56,755 nucleotides of DNA from positions 1 through 56,755 of the forward strand of contig CAMAWU010000004.1 of the NCBI GenBank assembly GCA_945862025.1, given 5' to 3'. This DNA comes from Ferrithrix thermotolerans DSM 19514. Its GTDB lineage: Bacteria > Actinomycetota > Acidimicrobiia > Acidimicrobiales > Ilumatobacteraceae. Of the stretch, positions 18,721 to 27,116 are shown in pieces. A model generated the notes under the pieces. It did not search any database. It saw nothing but the letters and a program-made list of their open reading frames with translations, and was not told the DNA's origin. Position 1 is the stretch's first letter. Every line of letters begins with the position of its first letter. Made by a program: the position numbers and the translations under genes.

Positions 18721-19230
18721 TCAGCGCAATTCGTGAACGCGCAAAATAAGTTCGCGAGAATCTGGATCAAGTTGTCGACCAGCAATTCGCTCTGTAAGAA
18801 TTATCGCTTGCGAAGCGTCATCAACTAATCCAGACCACCTGATGTAGCCCCCCATCAGCCCATGCAGACGCTCACTTACTTCTTCGGCATGGATAATGAT
18901 TTTCGTTCCGCGCTGAAGATTTTGAGAAAACTCTGTGTACAGAGCCTTTAGCCACTGATCCAAATCATCCGAGCTTGGCATTGGACGATGCTTATATGGC
19001 ATTTGAAGCTCTTCGTAGCTATGCAAATTATGCGGTGCCGCACTAATTGAGATAACAGATCCAAAATCGTTTTCTCTCAGCCAAATAATTTCTTCTTGGC
19101 GACGCACGCGTCGATGGTTTGCGCCGAAGCCGCCAGGTCGCTCGCAGACCGCCAGTTTGTCTTTAATGATCCAAGTTAAATGACGAGGCTCAATTCCGAG
19201 AGCCCATTTTCCGCGAAGTTTTGGTGGCAT
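18721..19230 (-). CDS. Dual-specificity-phosphatase-fold protein lacking the catalytic Cys
   Basis: 169 residues. The fold signature is clear: VISISAAPHNLHSYEELQMPYKHRPMPSSDDLDQW-type strand and loop (58-93), then IIIHAEEVSERLHGLMGGYIRWSGL (111-135), which aligns with the P-loop strand, HCxxGxxR signature and following helix of DSP/PTP enzymes. The nucleophile Cys is Ala115 and the P-loop Gly is Val118, while His114 and Arg121 are kept. As a phosphatase it should be dead, so a binding or scaffold role is likelier. AAGG sits at a good distance before the ATG. It precedes no obvious kinase or partner gene. Confidence 0.7.
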   Translation of the reverse strand: MPPKLRGKWALGIEPRHLTWIIKDKLAVCERPGGFGANHRRVRRQEEIIWLRENDFGSVISISAAPHNLHSYEELQMPYKHRPMPSSDDLDQWLKALYTEFSQNLQRGTKIIIHAEEVSERLHGLMGGYIRWSGLVDDASQAIILTERIAGRQLDPDSRELILRVHELR

Positions 19231-19328
19231 CAGTAAACCTTTTTCAAAGATGTGCCACTTGAACTAGAAACGACCAACATTGAAACCAAACTTTACCACA
19301 GCAAATTAACATTGTGTTTTGTTTTTAA

Positions 19329-20219
19329 TTATTTTGTAAAGATTTGCAAGCGCTGTTGGCTGCGCCGCACTTCACGGTTTGAGCCAATCTCGCAAGCAAG
19401 AGTAATTCCCCGAGCAACATCTAGAACGCGCTCGACGGTCGCAGAATCTGGCGGATAATTTTCCGTGAGCCATTGCCGAATAGCGCGTCGAGACAAGGCA
19501 ATTGGTGCGTTGGCAAGCATTTTGGCGTCAGTAGCGTCGATGCTCTTTGCGAGTTCGTCTAGCAACAATGAGTCGTCTCGAAGTATGTCGGCTTGGCGAT
19601 CAAGGATTGCCGCGACATCGCGTTGCGAAATTGCATCCATCAGTGGAATCAGTTCGTGGCGAACCCGATTGCGTTGAAACTTTGGATCAGTATTTGACGG
19701 ATCATCAATCGTCTGAATTCTCAATTCGTTGCACAGTCGATGCGTTTGTGTTCTTCGGAGCGCCAAGATTGGGTGCCGCTGATTGCGTTGCATGCCTGAA
19801 AGCCCAGCCAACCCTGAACCGCGCAATAAATTAATTAGAACTGTTTCTGCTTGGTCGTCTGCTGTGTGGCCGGTCATTACATCTTGGGGCATGACCTCAA
19901 ATCGACTAGTTCGAGCGCGTGCTTCGAGATTCGCGCCAGACGCAACCTTGATTGTTCGCGAAACAAATTGTGCACCGAGTTCTGTCGCAAGTTTTTCTAC
20001 AACTACATATTCGTTTTCTGAGTCAGTTCTTAGAGCGTGGTCAACATGAATTGCAGTCACCTCGCATCCTGCAACAACTGCCAGCACTAAAAGCGCCATG
20101 CTGTCTTGACCACCAGAAACAGCACATGAAACTTTTGTGCCCGATTTTGGAAAGTCGCACTTGGCAACTAATTCAACTACAAGTTGATTCTCTTTTATTT
20201 CAGTGACTCGGGCGTTCAT
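19329..20219 (-). CDS. tilS: tRNA(Ile)-lysidine synthetase
   Basis: A 296-residue PP-loop ATPase that modifies C34 of the AUA-reading tRNA-Ile to lysidine. The ATP loop is SGGQDS (35-40); the TilS-specific segments IHVDHALR (57-64), GHTADDQAETVLINLLRGSGLAGLSGM (about 117-143) and FQRNRVRHELIP (about 180-191) are all present. It is shorter than E. coli TilS because the C-terminal domains are reduced, as usual in actinobacteria. ATG start, with 13 bases to the upstream small membrane protein gene. Confidence 0.95.
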   Translation of the reverse strand: MNARVTEIKENQLVVELVAKCDFPKSGTKVSCAVSGGQDSMALLVLAVVAGCEVTAIHVDHALRTDSENEYVVVEKLATELGAQFVSRTIKVASGANLEARARTSRFEVMPQDVMTGHTADDQAETVLINLLRGSGLAGLSGMQRNQRHPILALRRTQTHRLCNELRIQTIDDPSNTDPKFQRNRVRHELIPLMDAISQRDVAAILDRQADILRDDSLLLDELAKSIDATDAKMLANAPIALSRRAIRQWLTENYPPDSATVERVLDVARGITLACEIGSNREVRRSQQRLQIFTK

Positions 20220-20232
20220 CGGCCCAATGGAG

Positions 20233-20430
20233 TTATTTTTGCGCTTGTCGTTGTCGACGGTTTGGATACTTCAGCGCGGTAACTTGCTTGATATAACCCG
20301 CAACGACGCTCAAAACTGCGCCGATGCCGGCGATCAACAGACCTGCCCCTAACCACCAGTGCCAGACAACTGCTGAAATCATTGAGATAATGCTAGCGAT
20401 TAATCGAATGACAAACCAATCAACTGCCAA
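20233..20430 (-). CDS. Small membrane protein, unknown function
   Basis: A 65-residue protein with two likely membrane helices (about 5-23 and 27-46) and a basic C-terminal tail (KYPNRRQRQAQK). It resembles no family I can name. Its start lies inside the 3' end of rmuC (11-base overlap), and 13 bases separate it from tilS, so it is probably translated with both. The overlap and reading-frame compactness favour a real gene. Confidence 0.6.
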   Translation of the reverse strand: MAVDWFVIRLIASIISMISAVVWHWWLGAGLLIAGIGAVLSVVAGYIKQVTALKYPNRRQRQAQK

Positions 20431-21604
20431 GTTCTTTAGTGTGTTCTGGCGCCGAAAGTCGACGCGGTGCCGACTCGATATTTGAAATTTCTGTGAGTTC
20501 GGAAGATGTCACACCAACATCTTTGAATTTACGAAGTGTGGACAACATTCGACCTTCAATTGAGCCAACCATCTTGTTGTAGGCGCCGATTGCAGTTTCA
20601 AGACCGCGCCCCGTTTTTTCGACACTTTCAAGCACGGTGTCAACTCGCTCATAGAGTTCACGACCAATGGCGGCTATTTTCTCGGCATTTTCTGCGATCT
20701 GAAATGCCTGCCAACCTTTAGCAACAGCAAGTAGAAGCGCCAATAAATTGACGGGTGAAGCGATTAAGACTCGACTGCGCATCGCAACTTCGAGCAAGCT
20801 TCCGTCGGCGCGAAGCGCGTCAGCCAAAAATGATTCACCGGGAATAAACATGATCGTGTATTCAGGTGTGCGATCAAACTGCTGAAAATATTTTTTGTCA
20901 GCCAATACTTTGGCATGACTCGCGAGTGCTTTGGCATGCTCATTGAGTAGTTGTTGATGTAATGTCGCGTCAGATGTTTCTTGTGCTCTGAGATATGCAT
21001 CAAGTGGAGTCTTTGAGTCAATTACAACACATCCATCGTTTGGCAATTTAATTACCGCATCCGGGCGTTGCGTTTTGTCGTTGTTGGTGACGGTTGTTTG
21101 CTCGAGAAAATCGCAATACGGCAACATGCCAGCAAGTTCAATTACATTACGCAATTGTTGTTCGCCCCATGCGCCTCGGGCGCTCGAAGATTTAAGTGCT
21201 GATTGAAGCGCAGAAGTTGTTTGGTTCAGCGAATCAATTTGCTTGCTGATCGTTTGGGTTACACCAACTGTGTTCGTGTAGTTCGATTGCAGTGCCGTTA
21301 CAGCATTACGAAGTTCGTTCATTTGTGTCGCAACCGGGTCTAGAAGACTTTTTGTTTCGGTTGTCAAGGTTTGTGTGCGCGCCTGATATGTGCGGTCAAT
21401 CTGAGAGTTGACATTTTCAAGTGCTTGTTGCGTAGCTTTACCAACTTGTGCATCTACGGCTGTGCGCACTGCATCAACTAACGCAGCCTGATCAAAATTT
21501 TGTGGGTTTATAGGTAGCAAAGTTGATTTATTGGTTTGGCGCATCACCATCACAGCGAGAATCAAAACGACAATTACTAGTAATCCGATAATTAGTTCCA
21601 TCAT
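20420..21604 (-). CDS. rmuC: DNA recombination protein RmuC
   Basis: About 394 residues: an N-terminal membrane helix (MELIIGLLVIVVLILAVMVM), a coiled-coil region (about 40-160), and the RmuC nuclease-like domain with SARGAWGEQQLRNVIELAGM, DAVIKLPNDGCVVIDSKTPLDAY-type and MFIPGESFLADAL segments. RmuC limits DNA rearrangements; its restriction-endonuclease-like fold is known. The start is the ATG pair at 21604/21601, because this places the membrane helix at the N-terminus; longer in-frame starts to 21697 would run into the divergent gene's promoter. Confidence 0.92.
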   Translation of the reverse strand: MMELIIGLLVIVVLILAVMVMRQTNKSTLLPINPQNFDQAALVDAVRTAVDAQVGKATQQALENVNSQIDRTYQARTQTLTTETKSLLDPVATQMNELRNAVTALQSNYTNTVGVTQTISKQIDSLNQTTSALQSALKSSSARGAWGEQQLRNVIELAGMLPYCDFLEQTTVTNNDKTQRPDAVIKLPNDGCVVIDSKTPLDAYLRAQETSDATLHQQLLNEHAKALASHAKVLADKKYFQQFDRTPEYTIMFIPGESFLADALRADGSLLEVAMRSRVLIASPVNLLALLLAVAKGWQAFQIAENAEKIAAIGRELYERVDTVLESVEKTGRGLETAIGAYNKMVGSIEGRMLSTLRKFKDVGVTSSELTEISNIESAPRRLSAPEHTKELGS

Positions 21605-21628
21605 CAAAGTGTGGCACGGGGGTGTAGT

Positions 21629-21634
21629 TAGTAT
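21629..21634 (+). promoter_or_regulatory. Possible -10 box for a leaderless Ddn-family transcript
   Basis: TAGTAT ends seven bases before the ATG at 21642, and no Shine-Dalgarno precedes that ATG. The distance fits a transcription start at the A of the ATG. The -35 region is not clear. Confidence 0.3.
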
Positions 21635-21641
21635 TAGCCGT

Positions 21642-22091
21642 ATGTCAAGATCTGAAGTTATCGATAGCCCCACCGGTTTTGTCGCCGAGCACATCAAAAC
21701 TTATGTTGAAAGCAACGGAACTGAAGGTCACATTTGGCGTGGAGTGCCGACACTTTTACTGACAACACTCGGTCGCAGGTCAGGCGTTGGTCGTCGAACT
21801 GCTTTGATATATGGCCGCGATGGTGACGATTATGTAATCGTGGCATCAAAAGGTGGCAGCGCAACGCATCCGCTCTGGTATGAAAATCTCGTAACAGTTC
21901 CTGAAGTTACTCTGCAGGTCGGTGCAGAAATTTTTACTTGTATCGCTACGACATATGGTGAAGATGCCGAAAATCTCGCGCATCGTCAGAAGATATGGGA
22001 TGTAATGGTCGCAATTTGGCCAGATTTCGCGAACTACCAAGTAAAGACTGATCGTCGAATACCACTGGTAAAACTAACTCGCAAAAACTAA
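21642..22091 (+). CDS. Deazaflavin (F420)-dependent nitroreductase-family protein
   Basis: 149 residues of the Ddn family, a split beta-barrel that binds coenzyme F420 or lipids. The pattern TLGRRSGVGRRTALIYGRDGDDYVIVASKGG...HPLWYENL with PEVTLQVG is the family signature almost residue for residue. The ATG at 21642 starts the conserved domain; an upstream in-frame start at 21531 would overlap rmuC on the other strand. The gene stands alone on the plus strand between two minus-strand blocks. The natural substrate is unknown; menaquinone-like acceptors are known for relatives. Confidence 0.88.
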   Translation: MSRSEVIDSPTGFVAEHIKTYVESNGTEGHIWRGVPTLLLTTLGRRSGVGRRTALIYGRDGDDYVIVASKGGSATHPLWYENLVTVPEVTLQVGAEIFTCIATTYGEDAENLAHRQKIWDVMVAIWPDFANYQVKTDRRIPLVKLTRKN

Positions 22092-22101
22092 CTCGCAAAA
22101 A

Positions 22102-23115
22102 TTAATTAGTTGATTTACCAGCTTTGAAGTAAATCGCAATTACAACAAGTGGCGCGTAAGCAACAGCCACTCCAATGATTGGTTGCATTTGTTGGTCAAC
22201 AACCAGCCAAGCAATTGGTGCAAGCCAAAAAATATTAATCGCCGCAATGCCCAAAGAGACCTTCAAATGTTGGCTTGAATTAGTTGCTAAATGTTGATAG
22301 GCGTGTGAGCGATGGGCAAGATACACGCGCTGTCTCGTGATTAGTCTGCGAATTAAAGTCACTGTTGCATCAACGATAAAAACTCCAAGCAAAATGATCC
22401 ACGCCCAAGTAAATAGAGGCTCAGTTTTGGCGATGACTAATGACATCGTGCCGACAGTAAAACCGATGTAACCACTGCCGATGTCTCCGAGAAAAATTTT
22501 TGCTGGTGGCCAATTGAAATACAAAAAACCAAGTACAGCGCTAGCAAGAAGCATTGGCATTTGCCATTGGTCGCCAGCGGTTTTATTAATTAGTAAAACC
22601 GAGATAATTACACAACTACTCAAAGTTTCAATGCCGGTAATTGAGTCAATGCCATCCATGAAGTTGAAAAGATTTAATAACCAAACTAGATAAATGACTG
22701 CGATCAAATTGCCCAATAAACCAAGATTGAGCGTTTCGCCAAAAATTGGCATCGGTGGAAGGCCGCCCAATATATAAACAGCAATTAAGCCCGCAACAAT
22801 ATGAGCAAGCAGCCTGATACGAGCAGCAGTCACTTTGCCAAGATCGTCTAAGTAGCCAACAATCGCGACCAGCAAACCTGGGAGAAAAATGGCGACGAAC
22901 ATTTCTGGTTTAAGGTCGCCACGAATTAGTAGAACTATTAATCCAAAGGTGAAGGCGATGACGACTGCGAGCCCTGCACCCCGCGGAGTTGGTTGATTAT
23001 GCGAACTGCGCTCATTTGGAATATCAAATTGGTTGCGTTTAATCGCTGTTCGTCGCACAAAACTCGTGACAAAAAAGCTCAAAACAAGCGTGGCTGAAAC
23101 TATCAATAGCATCAT
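22102..23115 (-). CDS. WecA/WbpL-type polyprenyl-phosphate HexNAc-1-phosphate transferase
   Basis: A 337-residue polytopic enzyme (GT4/MraY superfamily) with about ten helices that starts a glycan on undecaprenyl phosphate. Conserved cytoplasmic motifs: DIPNERSSHNQPTPRGAGLA (33-52), LDDLGK (88-93), NLFNFMDGIDS (about 148-158) and FLGDIGSG. These match the WbpL/WecA group rather than MraY itself. It is the last gene of the long minus-strand polysaccharide locus and is the likely initiating transferase. The start overlaps the stop of the epimerase upstream by four bases, as in known epimerase-WbpL pairs. Confidence 0.9.
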   Translation of the reverse strand: MMLLIVSATLVLSFFVTSFVRRTAIKRNQFDIPNERSSHNQPTPRGAGLAVVIAFTFGLIVLLIRGDLKPEMFVAIFLPGLLVAIVGYLDDLGKVTAARIRLLAHIVAGLIAVYILGGLPPMPIFGETLNLGLLGNLIAVIYLVWLLNLFNFMDGIDSITGIETLSSCVIISVLLINKTAGDQWQMPMLLASAVLGFLYFNWPPAKIFLGDIGSGYIGFTVGTMSLVIAKTEPLFTWAWIILLGVFIVDATVTLIRRLITRQRVYLAHRSHAYQHLATNSSQHLKVSLGIAAINIFWLAPIAWLVVDQQMQPIIGVAVAYAPLVVIAIYFKAGKSTN

Positions 23116-24023
23116 TTCGTTTCCGATTTATACCACGCAACTGTCTGCTCAAGTTCTTGTTTTGTTGTAAACGGTGGAGACCAGTTAAGTGTTTGACAGG
23201 TTTGCGAAATGTCGACTTGAAACGAACCACAAAGTTGTTCATAGATTCTCGGACGACCAATAAGTTGGCTGGCCAACCGTAAACCTAGGTGAGGAAACGC
23301 AACAAGGCGAGATTTTTTATTCATCACCGAAGCAAGAGTTTGTAGAAGTTCAGTTGTTGAAAGATCGTGATTATCGGAAACATGAAATATTTGATTTCGT
23401 GAGTTGACATTGGTGATACAAGTTTCAATTAAATCAACCAAATTTCTGATGCCGACAAAACTGCGCAGATTTTGAGTATTCGCAAGCGGCAAGAGTCGTT
23501 GATCATCGACCCATTTAATCATGGATAGAAAATTCGCTTTTACTCGTGGTCCATAAACAAGTGGTGGTCTGATAATCGTGAATTCAAGATTGCTACCACT
23601 ACAAACGCTTTGCAATTCTGTTTCTGCTTGTGCTTTCGAAAGCGAATATGGATCTATGGCATTGATTAAATCGTCGTTTTTAAATTTGGTATTTCGGCTG
23701 GTTGAACTTCCGAGTACTTTGGCCGTACTCATAAATATGAAGTGCTTTTTATCAGTTAGCGAAAGTCGCTGAGAAAGCAGAGCTGTCAGAGCAGAGTTAG
23801 TTGCAAGATATAAGTCGCGTTGAGAATTGGATCTGTCGGTTGTGACATGTGCTCGTGCTGCTAGGTGAACTAGTACATTGCACCGATCAACTGCTTCGTG
23901 CCATTGCGAATTATTAGCGCTAACCAGTCGTGCGTCAATAACCGTGACATCGTGTGCTCGCTGAAGTTTCGGCACGAGGTGAGAGCCGATGAAGCCTGTT
24001 GCGCCTGTTACTAGAACTTTCAT
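23112..24023 (-). CDS. NAD-dependent sugar epimerase/dehydratase (WbpV/WbpK-like)
   Basis: A 303-residue extended SDR enzyme. GATGFIGSH (7-15) binds NAD; FMSTAKVLG contains the catalytic Ser/Thr region, and YSLSK holds the catalytic Tyr and Lys. IRPPLVYGPRVKANF is the usual substrate-side segment. Such enzymes adjacent to WbpL-like transferases commonly make the UDP-HexNAc (4-epimer or 4-keto-reduced) that WbpL transfers; this role is inferred from position. It overlaps both neighbours by four bases. Confidence 0.87.
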   Translation of the reverse strand: MKVLVTGATGFIGSHLVPKLQRAHDVTVIDARLVSANNSQWHEAVDRCNVLVHLAARAHVTTDRSNSQRDLYLATNSALTALLSQRLSLTDKKHFIFMSTAKVLGSSTSRNTKFKNDDLINAIDPYSLSKAQAETELQSVCSGSNLEFTIIRPPLVYGPRVKANFLSMIKWVDDQRLLPLANTQNLRSFVGIRNLVDLIETCITNVNSRNQIFHVSDNHDLSTTELLQTLASVMNKKSRLVAFPHLGLRLASQLIGRPRIYEQLCGSFQVDISQTCQTLNWSPPFTTKQELEQTVAWYKSETK

Positions 24024-25174
24024 GTTGTTTGAAATGAATCGTAAACGGTTTGTGTTTGCTGAATAATAATCGCGTTGGCAAATTCGAGTTCGGCTTTAAG
24101 CCTGTTGGTGATGCCCATTTTCTCACGGAGATCTGGATCAGCGAGCAGTTTGTTGATTGCAGTAGCCAGAGACTTTGGATCTTGAGGAGGCACCAAAAAG
24201 CCGTTCACTCCTTCGGTTACTACTTCGCGACAACCCGGGACATCGGTTGTCACGATGGGTCGACCCGCTGCTGCCGCTTCAATCAGTGATTTTGGCAAGC
24301 CCTCGCGATATGAGGGAAGGCAAGCGATGTGACATGAAGTAAGCAATTCTGCAACATCAGTTCGTGCTCCAAGCCAGTAAACACTGCCGTCTTGGTTCCA
24401 ATTTTCTAGTTGTTTGCGGCTGATGGAGGTCGGATTGCCTTGATCGGCTTCTCCGACAAGCAAAAATTGAACTTCACTTTTCGTTTCATTGATTAGTCGT
24501 GCCGCCTGAACAAACTCTTCAACTCCTTTATCTCGCAACATTCTTGAAACCATAATCACTTTTATCGGTGCGGGCGGTTGTTGTTGATAAGAAAATTTCT
24601 CTAGATCTACACCGGCTCCTTTAATCAACGCAATCGATTCTCTCTTGACAAATTTGCCGGCGACTAGATTGTTTAAATCATCGTTGTTCTCAATAATAAC
24701 TTTTGTATTTTGATGGTTTAATACGTATCGAATTAGTGAGTTAACAAACGGTCGCAGTAACCGTGCTTGCTTCTCGGTCGATGTAAAAACATATCCCATT
24801 CCAACAAGGGCATTTACAACATTTTGTACTCTGGCAAATTGCGCGGCAATTGAACCAAGCACTACTGGCTTAAGTGCAATATTGTGAATTATGTCTGGTT
24901 TTAACTGGCGAAAAATTTTGCGTAGTTGAAGAATCGTAAGAATTTCTTTGAGTGGGTTTAGTCCGCGCCGAGCAAACTCAATATTTCTAAAAGATAGTCC
25001 GAGTGTTTCAAGTTGCTTCGCAGTTTCTCGACTTCGTGTTACAACTGTTACCCGGTATCCACAAGCAAGTGCAGCCAGAGAGCGATCTAAAAAATGTGAA
25101 GCAAAGAACCAGTCTTCGGTTATGACATAAACCAAGTGGCGATTTTGTTGCTGAATACTTGCTAGTTCTTCCAT
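24020..25174 (-). CDS. GT4 glycosyltransferase (PglA-like)
   Basis: A 384-residue GT-B retaining glycosyltransferase. The N-terminal domain has KLKPDIIHNIALKP-type sequence; the C-terminal domain has VSRMLRDKGVEEFVQAA (about 215-231) and SYREGLPKSLIEAAAAGRPIVTTDVPGCREVV (about 302-333), whose EGLPKSLIE is the E-x7-E nucleotide-sugar site. No signal peptide; acts at the inner membrane face. Its start overlaps the upstream membrane-protein gene by 13 bases. Likely adds the second sugar to the lipid-linked primer, given its place next to the initiating enzymes. Confidence 0.88.
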   Translation of the reverse strand: MEELASIQQQNRHLVYVITEDWFFASHFLDRSLAALACGYRVTVVTRSRETAKQLETLGLSFRNIEFARRGLNPLKEILTILQLRKIFRQLKPDIIHNIALKPVVLGSIAAQFARVQNVVNALVGMGYVFTSTEKQARLLRPFVNSLIRYVLNHQNTKVIIENNDDLNNLVAGKFVKRESIALIKGAGVDLEKFSYQQQPPAPIKVIMVSRMLRDKGVEEFVQAARLINETKSEVQFLLVGEADQGNPTSISRKQLENWNQDGSVYWLGARTDVAELLTSCHIACLPSYREGLPKSLIEAAAAGRPIVTTDVPGCREVVTEGVNGFLVPPQDPKSLATAINKLLADPDLREKMGITNRLKAELEFANAIIIQQTQTVYDSFQTT

Positions 25175-26283
25175 GATTCAATTTCATATATGGTCGGTTG
25201 ATCTGTGGTTTCACTGATCTTTCGTTGCTGGATGCCTAAAAGAGCCAGGACACCCATGATTGAGAGAAACGGCAAGTTTTGGCGTGATGAGTTGAAGCTA
25301 GTCTGCGTGGCTACTCCAAGAAAGAATACGAAAGAAATATAAACCTGAATTCGCATTGCCGTATGTTTAAGGTTTCGATTTAGCAAAGTAAAAATAAATA
25401 AAGTTGGAATCAAAAAAGTATCAATGAAAAACAGGCGCAGAGTCAATAACTGACCGACAGTCATCTTGACAATGTCGTTTCCAAATGTGAGAAATTGAAG
25501 TCCGAGAATATTCGCAAAGAATCTCCACCACGCTTGTTGAACAAAAATTACTGGCGATCTGTAATTAAGTTTGTACTTAATTAGTCCGCCGATTGCATAT
25601 CCATAACCCCCAGCGAAAAAGCCCCCAACCGTAAGTGCCATAACTGCGAGTGGCATTCGTTTTAACGGGTGTCGCACCAACCATAGATTTATAAGCCAAC
25701 CGAAAAATAGTGCAACCGTGAGGTGGGGGCGAAGCAACGCGGAAACACCAAGTGCAAAAAAACGTAGTGACGAAGATTTAGCAAGAAAGAAATATGAGAC
25801 GCAGAGCACAATTTCTAAGTCACGAAGACCGAGCACCGATAAGAAAATAAATAGCGGCCCACAGAACAAAATTGCATGCCATAATTTAATTCTCAGCCCC
25901 TGCTCCGAGACGAAATCGGTACAAACCCTGTAAGTGAAGAGCAGACAGATTGCCTGGAGAAATTTAAAAGCGAGTAATGGGTCAAGGCCGAATGACTTAA
26001 GAAGCCACACGGGCGCAACCACGATGTACCGACCTCCGATAAATCGGTCAAGCGAAAATGAAATCCCATCATCGACAAACTTTTGCAATAGTTCAAGTTG
26101 TGTACCTTGGTCGCTTGAATAAAAAGCGGAATGGTCAACTCCATAGATGACACGAATTGTGATTACCGCAATTGTCCACACGACAGCAAAAAGACAACTG
26201 TAGAGGTCGAAGCGTCCGGACCTTCTTGCGAATAGCAGAAGTACTAGGCCTAGAACCAAAACCTGCGCAGTAAATAAAATCAT
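25162..26283 (-). CDS. Polytopic membrane protein, candidate Wzy polymerase or GT-C transferase
   Basis: 373 residues with about ten hydrophobic helices and a large loop after helix 2 (about 48-85, YGVDHSAFYSSDQGTQLELL...) that contains Asp and Glu. Such a loop is found in both Wzy/EpsG-type polymerases and GT-C glycosyltransferases. It is the only strongly polytopic protein in the locus besides the WecA-like enzyme, so it is the best candidate for repeat-unit polymerisation. No diagnostic motif was recognised, so the function is open. It is tightly packed with the genes on both sides. Confidence 0.6.
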   Translation of the reverse strand: MILFTAQVLVLGLVLLLFARRSGRFDLYSCLFAVVWTIAVITIRVIYGVDHSAFYSSDQGTQLELLQKFVDDGISFSLDRFIGGRYIVVAPVWLLKSFGLDPLLAFKFLQAICLLFTYRVCTDFVSEQGLRIKLWHAILFCGPLFIFLSVLGLRDLEIVLCVSYFFLAKSSSLRFFALGVSALLRPHLTVALFFGWLINLWLVRHPLKRMPLAVMALTVGGFFAGGYGYAIGGLIKYKLNYRSPVIFVQQAWWRFFANILGLQFLTFGNDIVKMTVGQLLTLRLFFIDTFLIPTLFIFTLLNRNLKHTAMRIQVYISFVFFLGVATQTSFNSSRQNLPFLSIMGVLALLGIQQRKISETTDQPTIYEIESWKN

Positions 26284-27071
26284 TTATTACTCGTGTCCAG
26301 GTTCTGCGACTTGTTAATTTTTTTGAGCCAGTCCCACCTACCATCAAGTTTTTGCTGCAGCGCATTTCTATTGTCTAAATTCCAAATGTCAATTCTCGGA
26401 ATTCGCAGTGGTTGGGTTCCTACTTTGTAGCAATCCCAATTGCTTGTTGCCGCAAACATGTATCCAACCGACGAGGCAATCTCTTCAACCAGTGAATTAA
26501 ATGCGCCATGCGGATAACTCATCGTTAATACGCTCTTACCGATTTTGTTTTCAAGCCACTCCTTGCTTGACTTGAGCTCGTCGGTAATTTCTTTAGGCGA
26601 AAGACGATTTAGATGCTGATGAGAAAACCCGTGGGCACCGATGGTTGCTCCGGGGATTTTGCTTAGTGCAATGAGTCCATCACTAGATAAATATTGCGGA
26701 CTACCACTAATGATGTTTTCTGGTGTCACAAAAACATGAAACGGCAAGTTCTTAGCCAAAAGAAGTGGTGCCGCAATTGTAAGTGTGTCGTTGTAGCCAT
26801 CGTCAAAAGTAATTGACACTCCGTAAGGGTCTGAGTCTTCAAGCGAAACCACCTTGCGTTGACCAGTTTCGTTTTGTTGGGCCATCAGATCGACATGACT
26901 TGTGAAGTAAGTTTCAGAAATTGAATAGATGTCGGGTGCTTTTGTTGCAATGTCGGCATCCTTGACTACCGAGTGGTACATCAAAACTCGACGCAATCGT
27001 TGCTCGCTGCGATTGGGCAGAAAGTTTGTGGCACTAACGACTTGAGCCAACCGATACTTCAATAGATTCAT
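26280..27071 (-). CDS. Polysaccharide deacetylase (NodB/CE4)
   Basis: A 263-residue CE4 esterase. Motif 1 is TFDDGY (Asp90, Asp91), motif 2 is HGFSH (His147, His151, metal ligands) and motif 3-like is SYPHGAFN (about 179-186). It removes N-acetyl groups from sugar polymers. No signal peptide or membrane anchor is evident, so the enzyme may act on a lipid-linked intermediate or be exported by an unrecognised route. The start overlaps no gene upstream (45 bases); the stop overlaps the membrane protein start by four bases. Confidence 0.88.
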   Translation of the reverse strand: MNLLKYRLAQVVSATNFLPNRSEQRLRRVLMYHSVVKDADIATKAPDIYSISETYFTSHVDLMAQQNETGQRKVVSLEDSDPYGVSITFDDGYNDTLTIAAPLLLAKNLPFHVFVTPENIISGSPQYLSSDGLIALSKIPGATIGAHGFSHQHLNRLSPKEITDELKSSKEWLENKIGKSVLTMSYPHGAFNSLVEEIASSVGYMFAATSNWDCYKVGTQPLRIPRIDIWNLDNRNALQQKLDGRWDWLKKINKSQNLDTSNK

Positions 27072-27116
27072 TTGGCGTTTAGCCCTTCGATGCTGGGGCA
27101 GTGCAGATAGGGGGAG

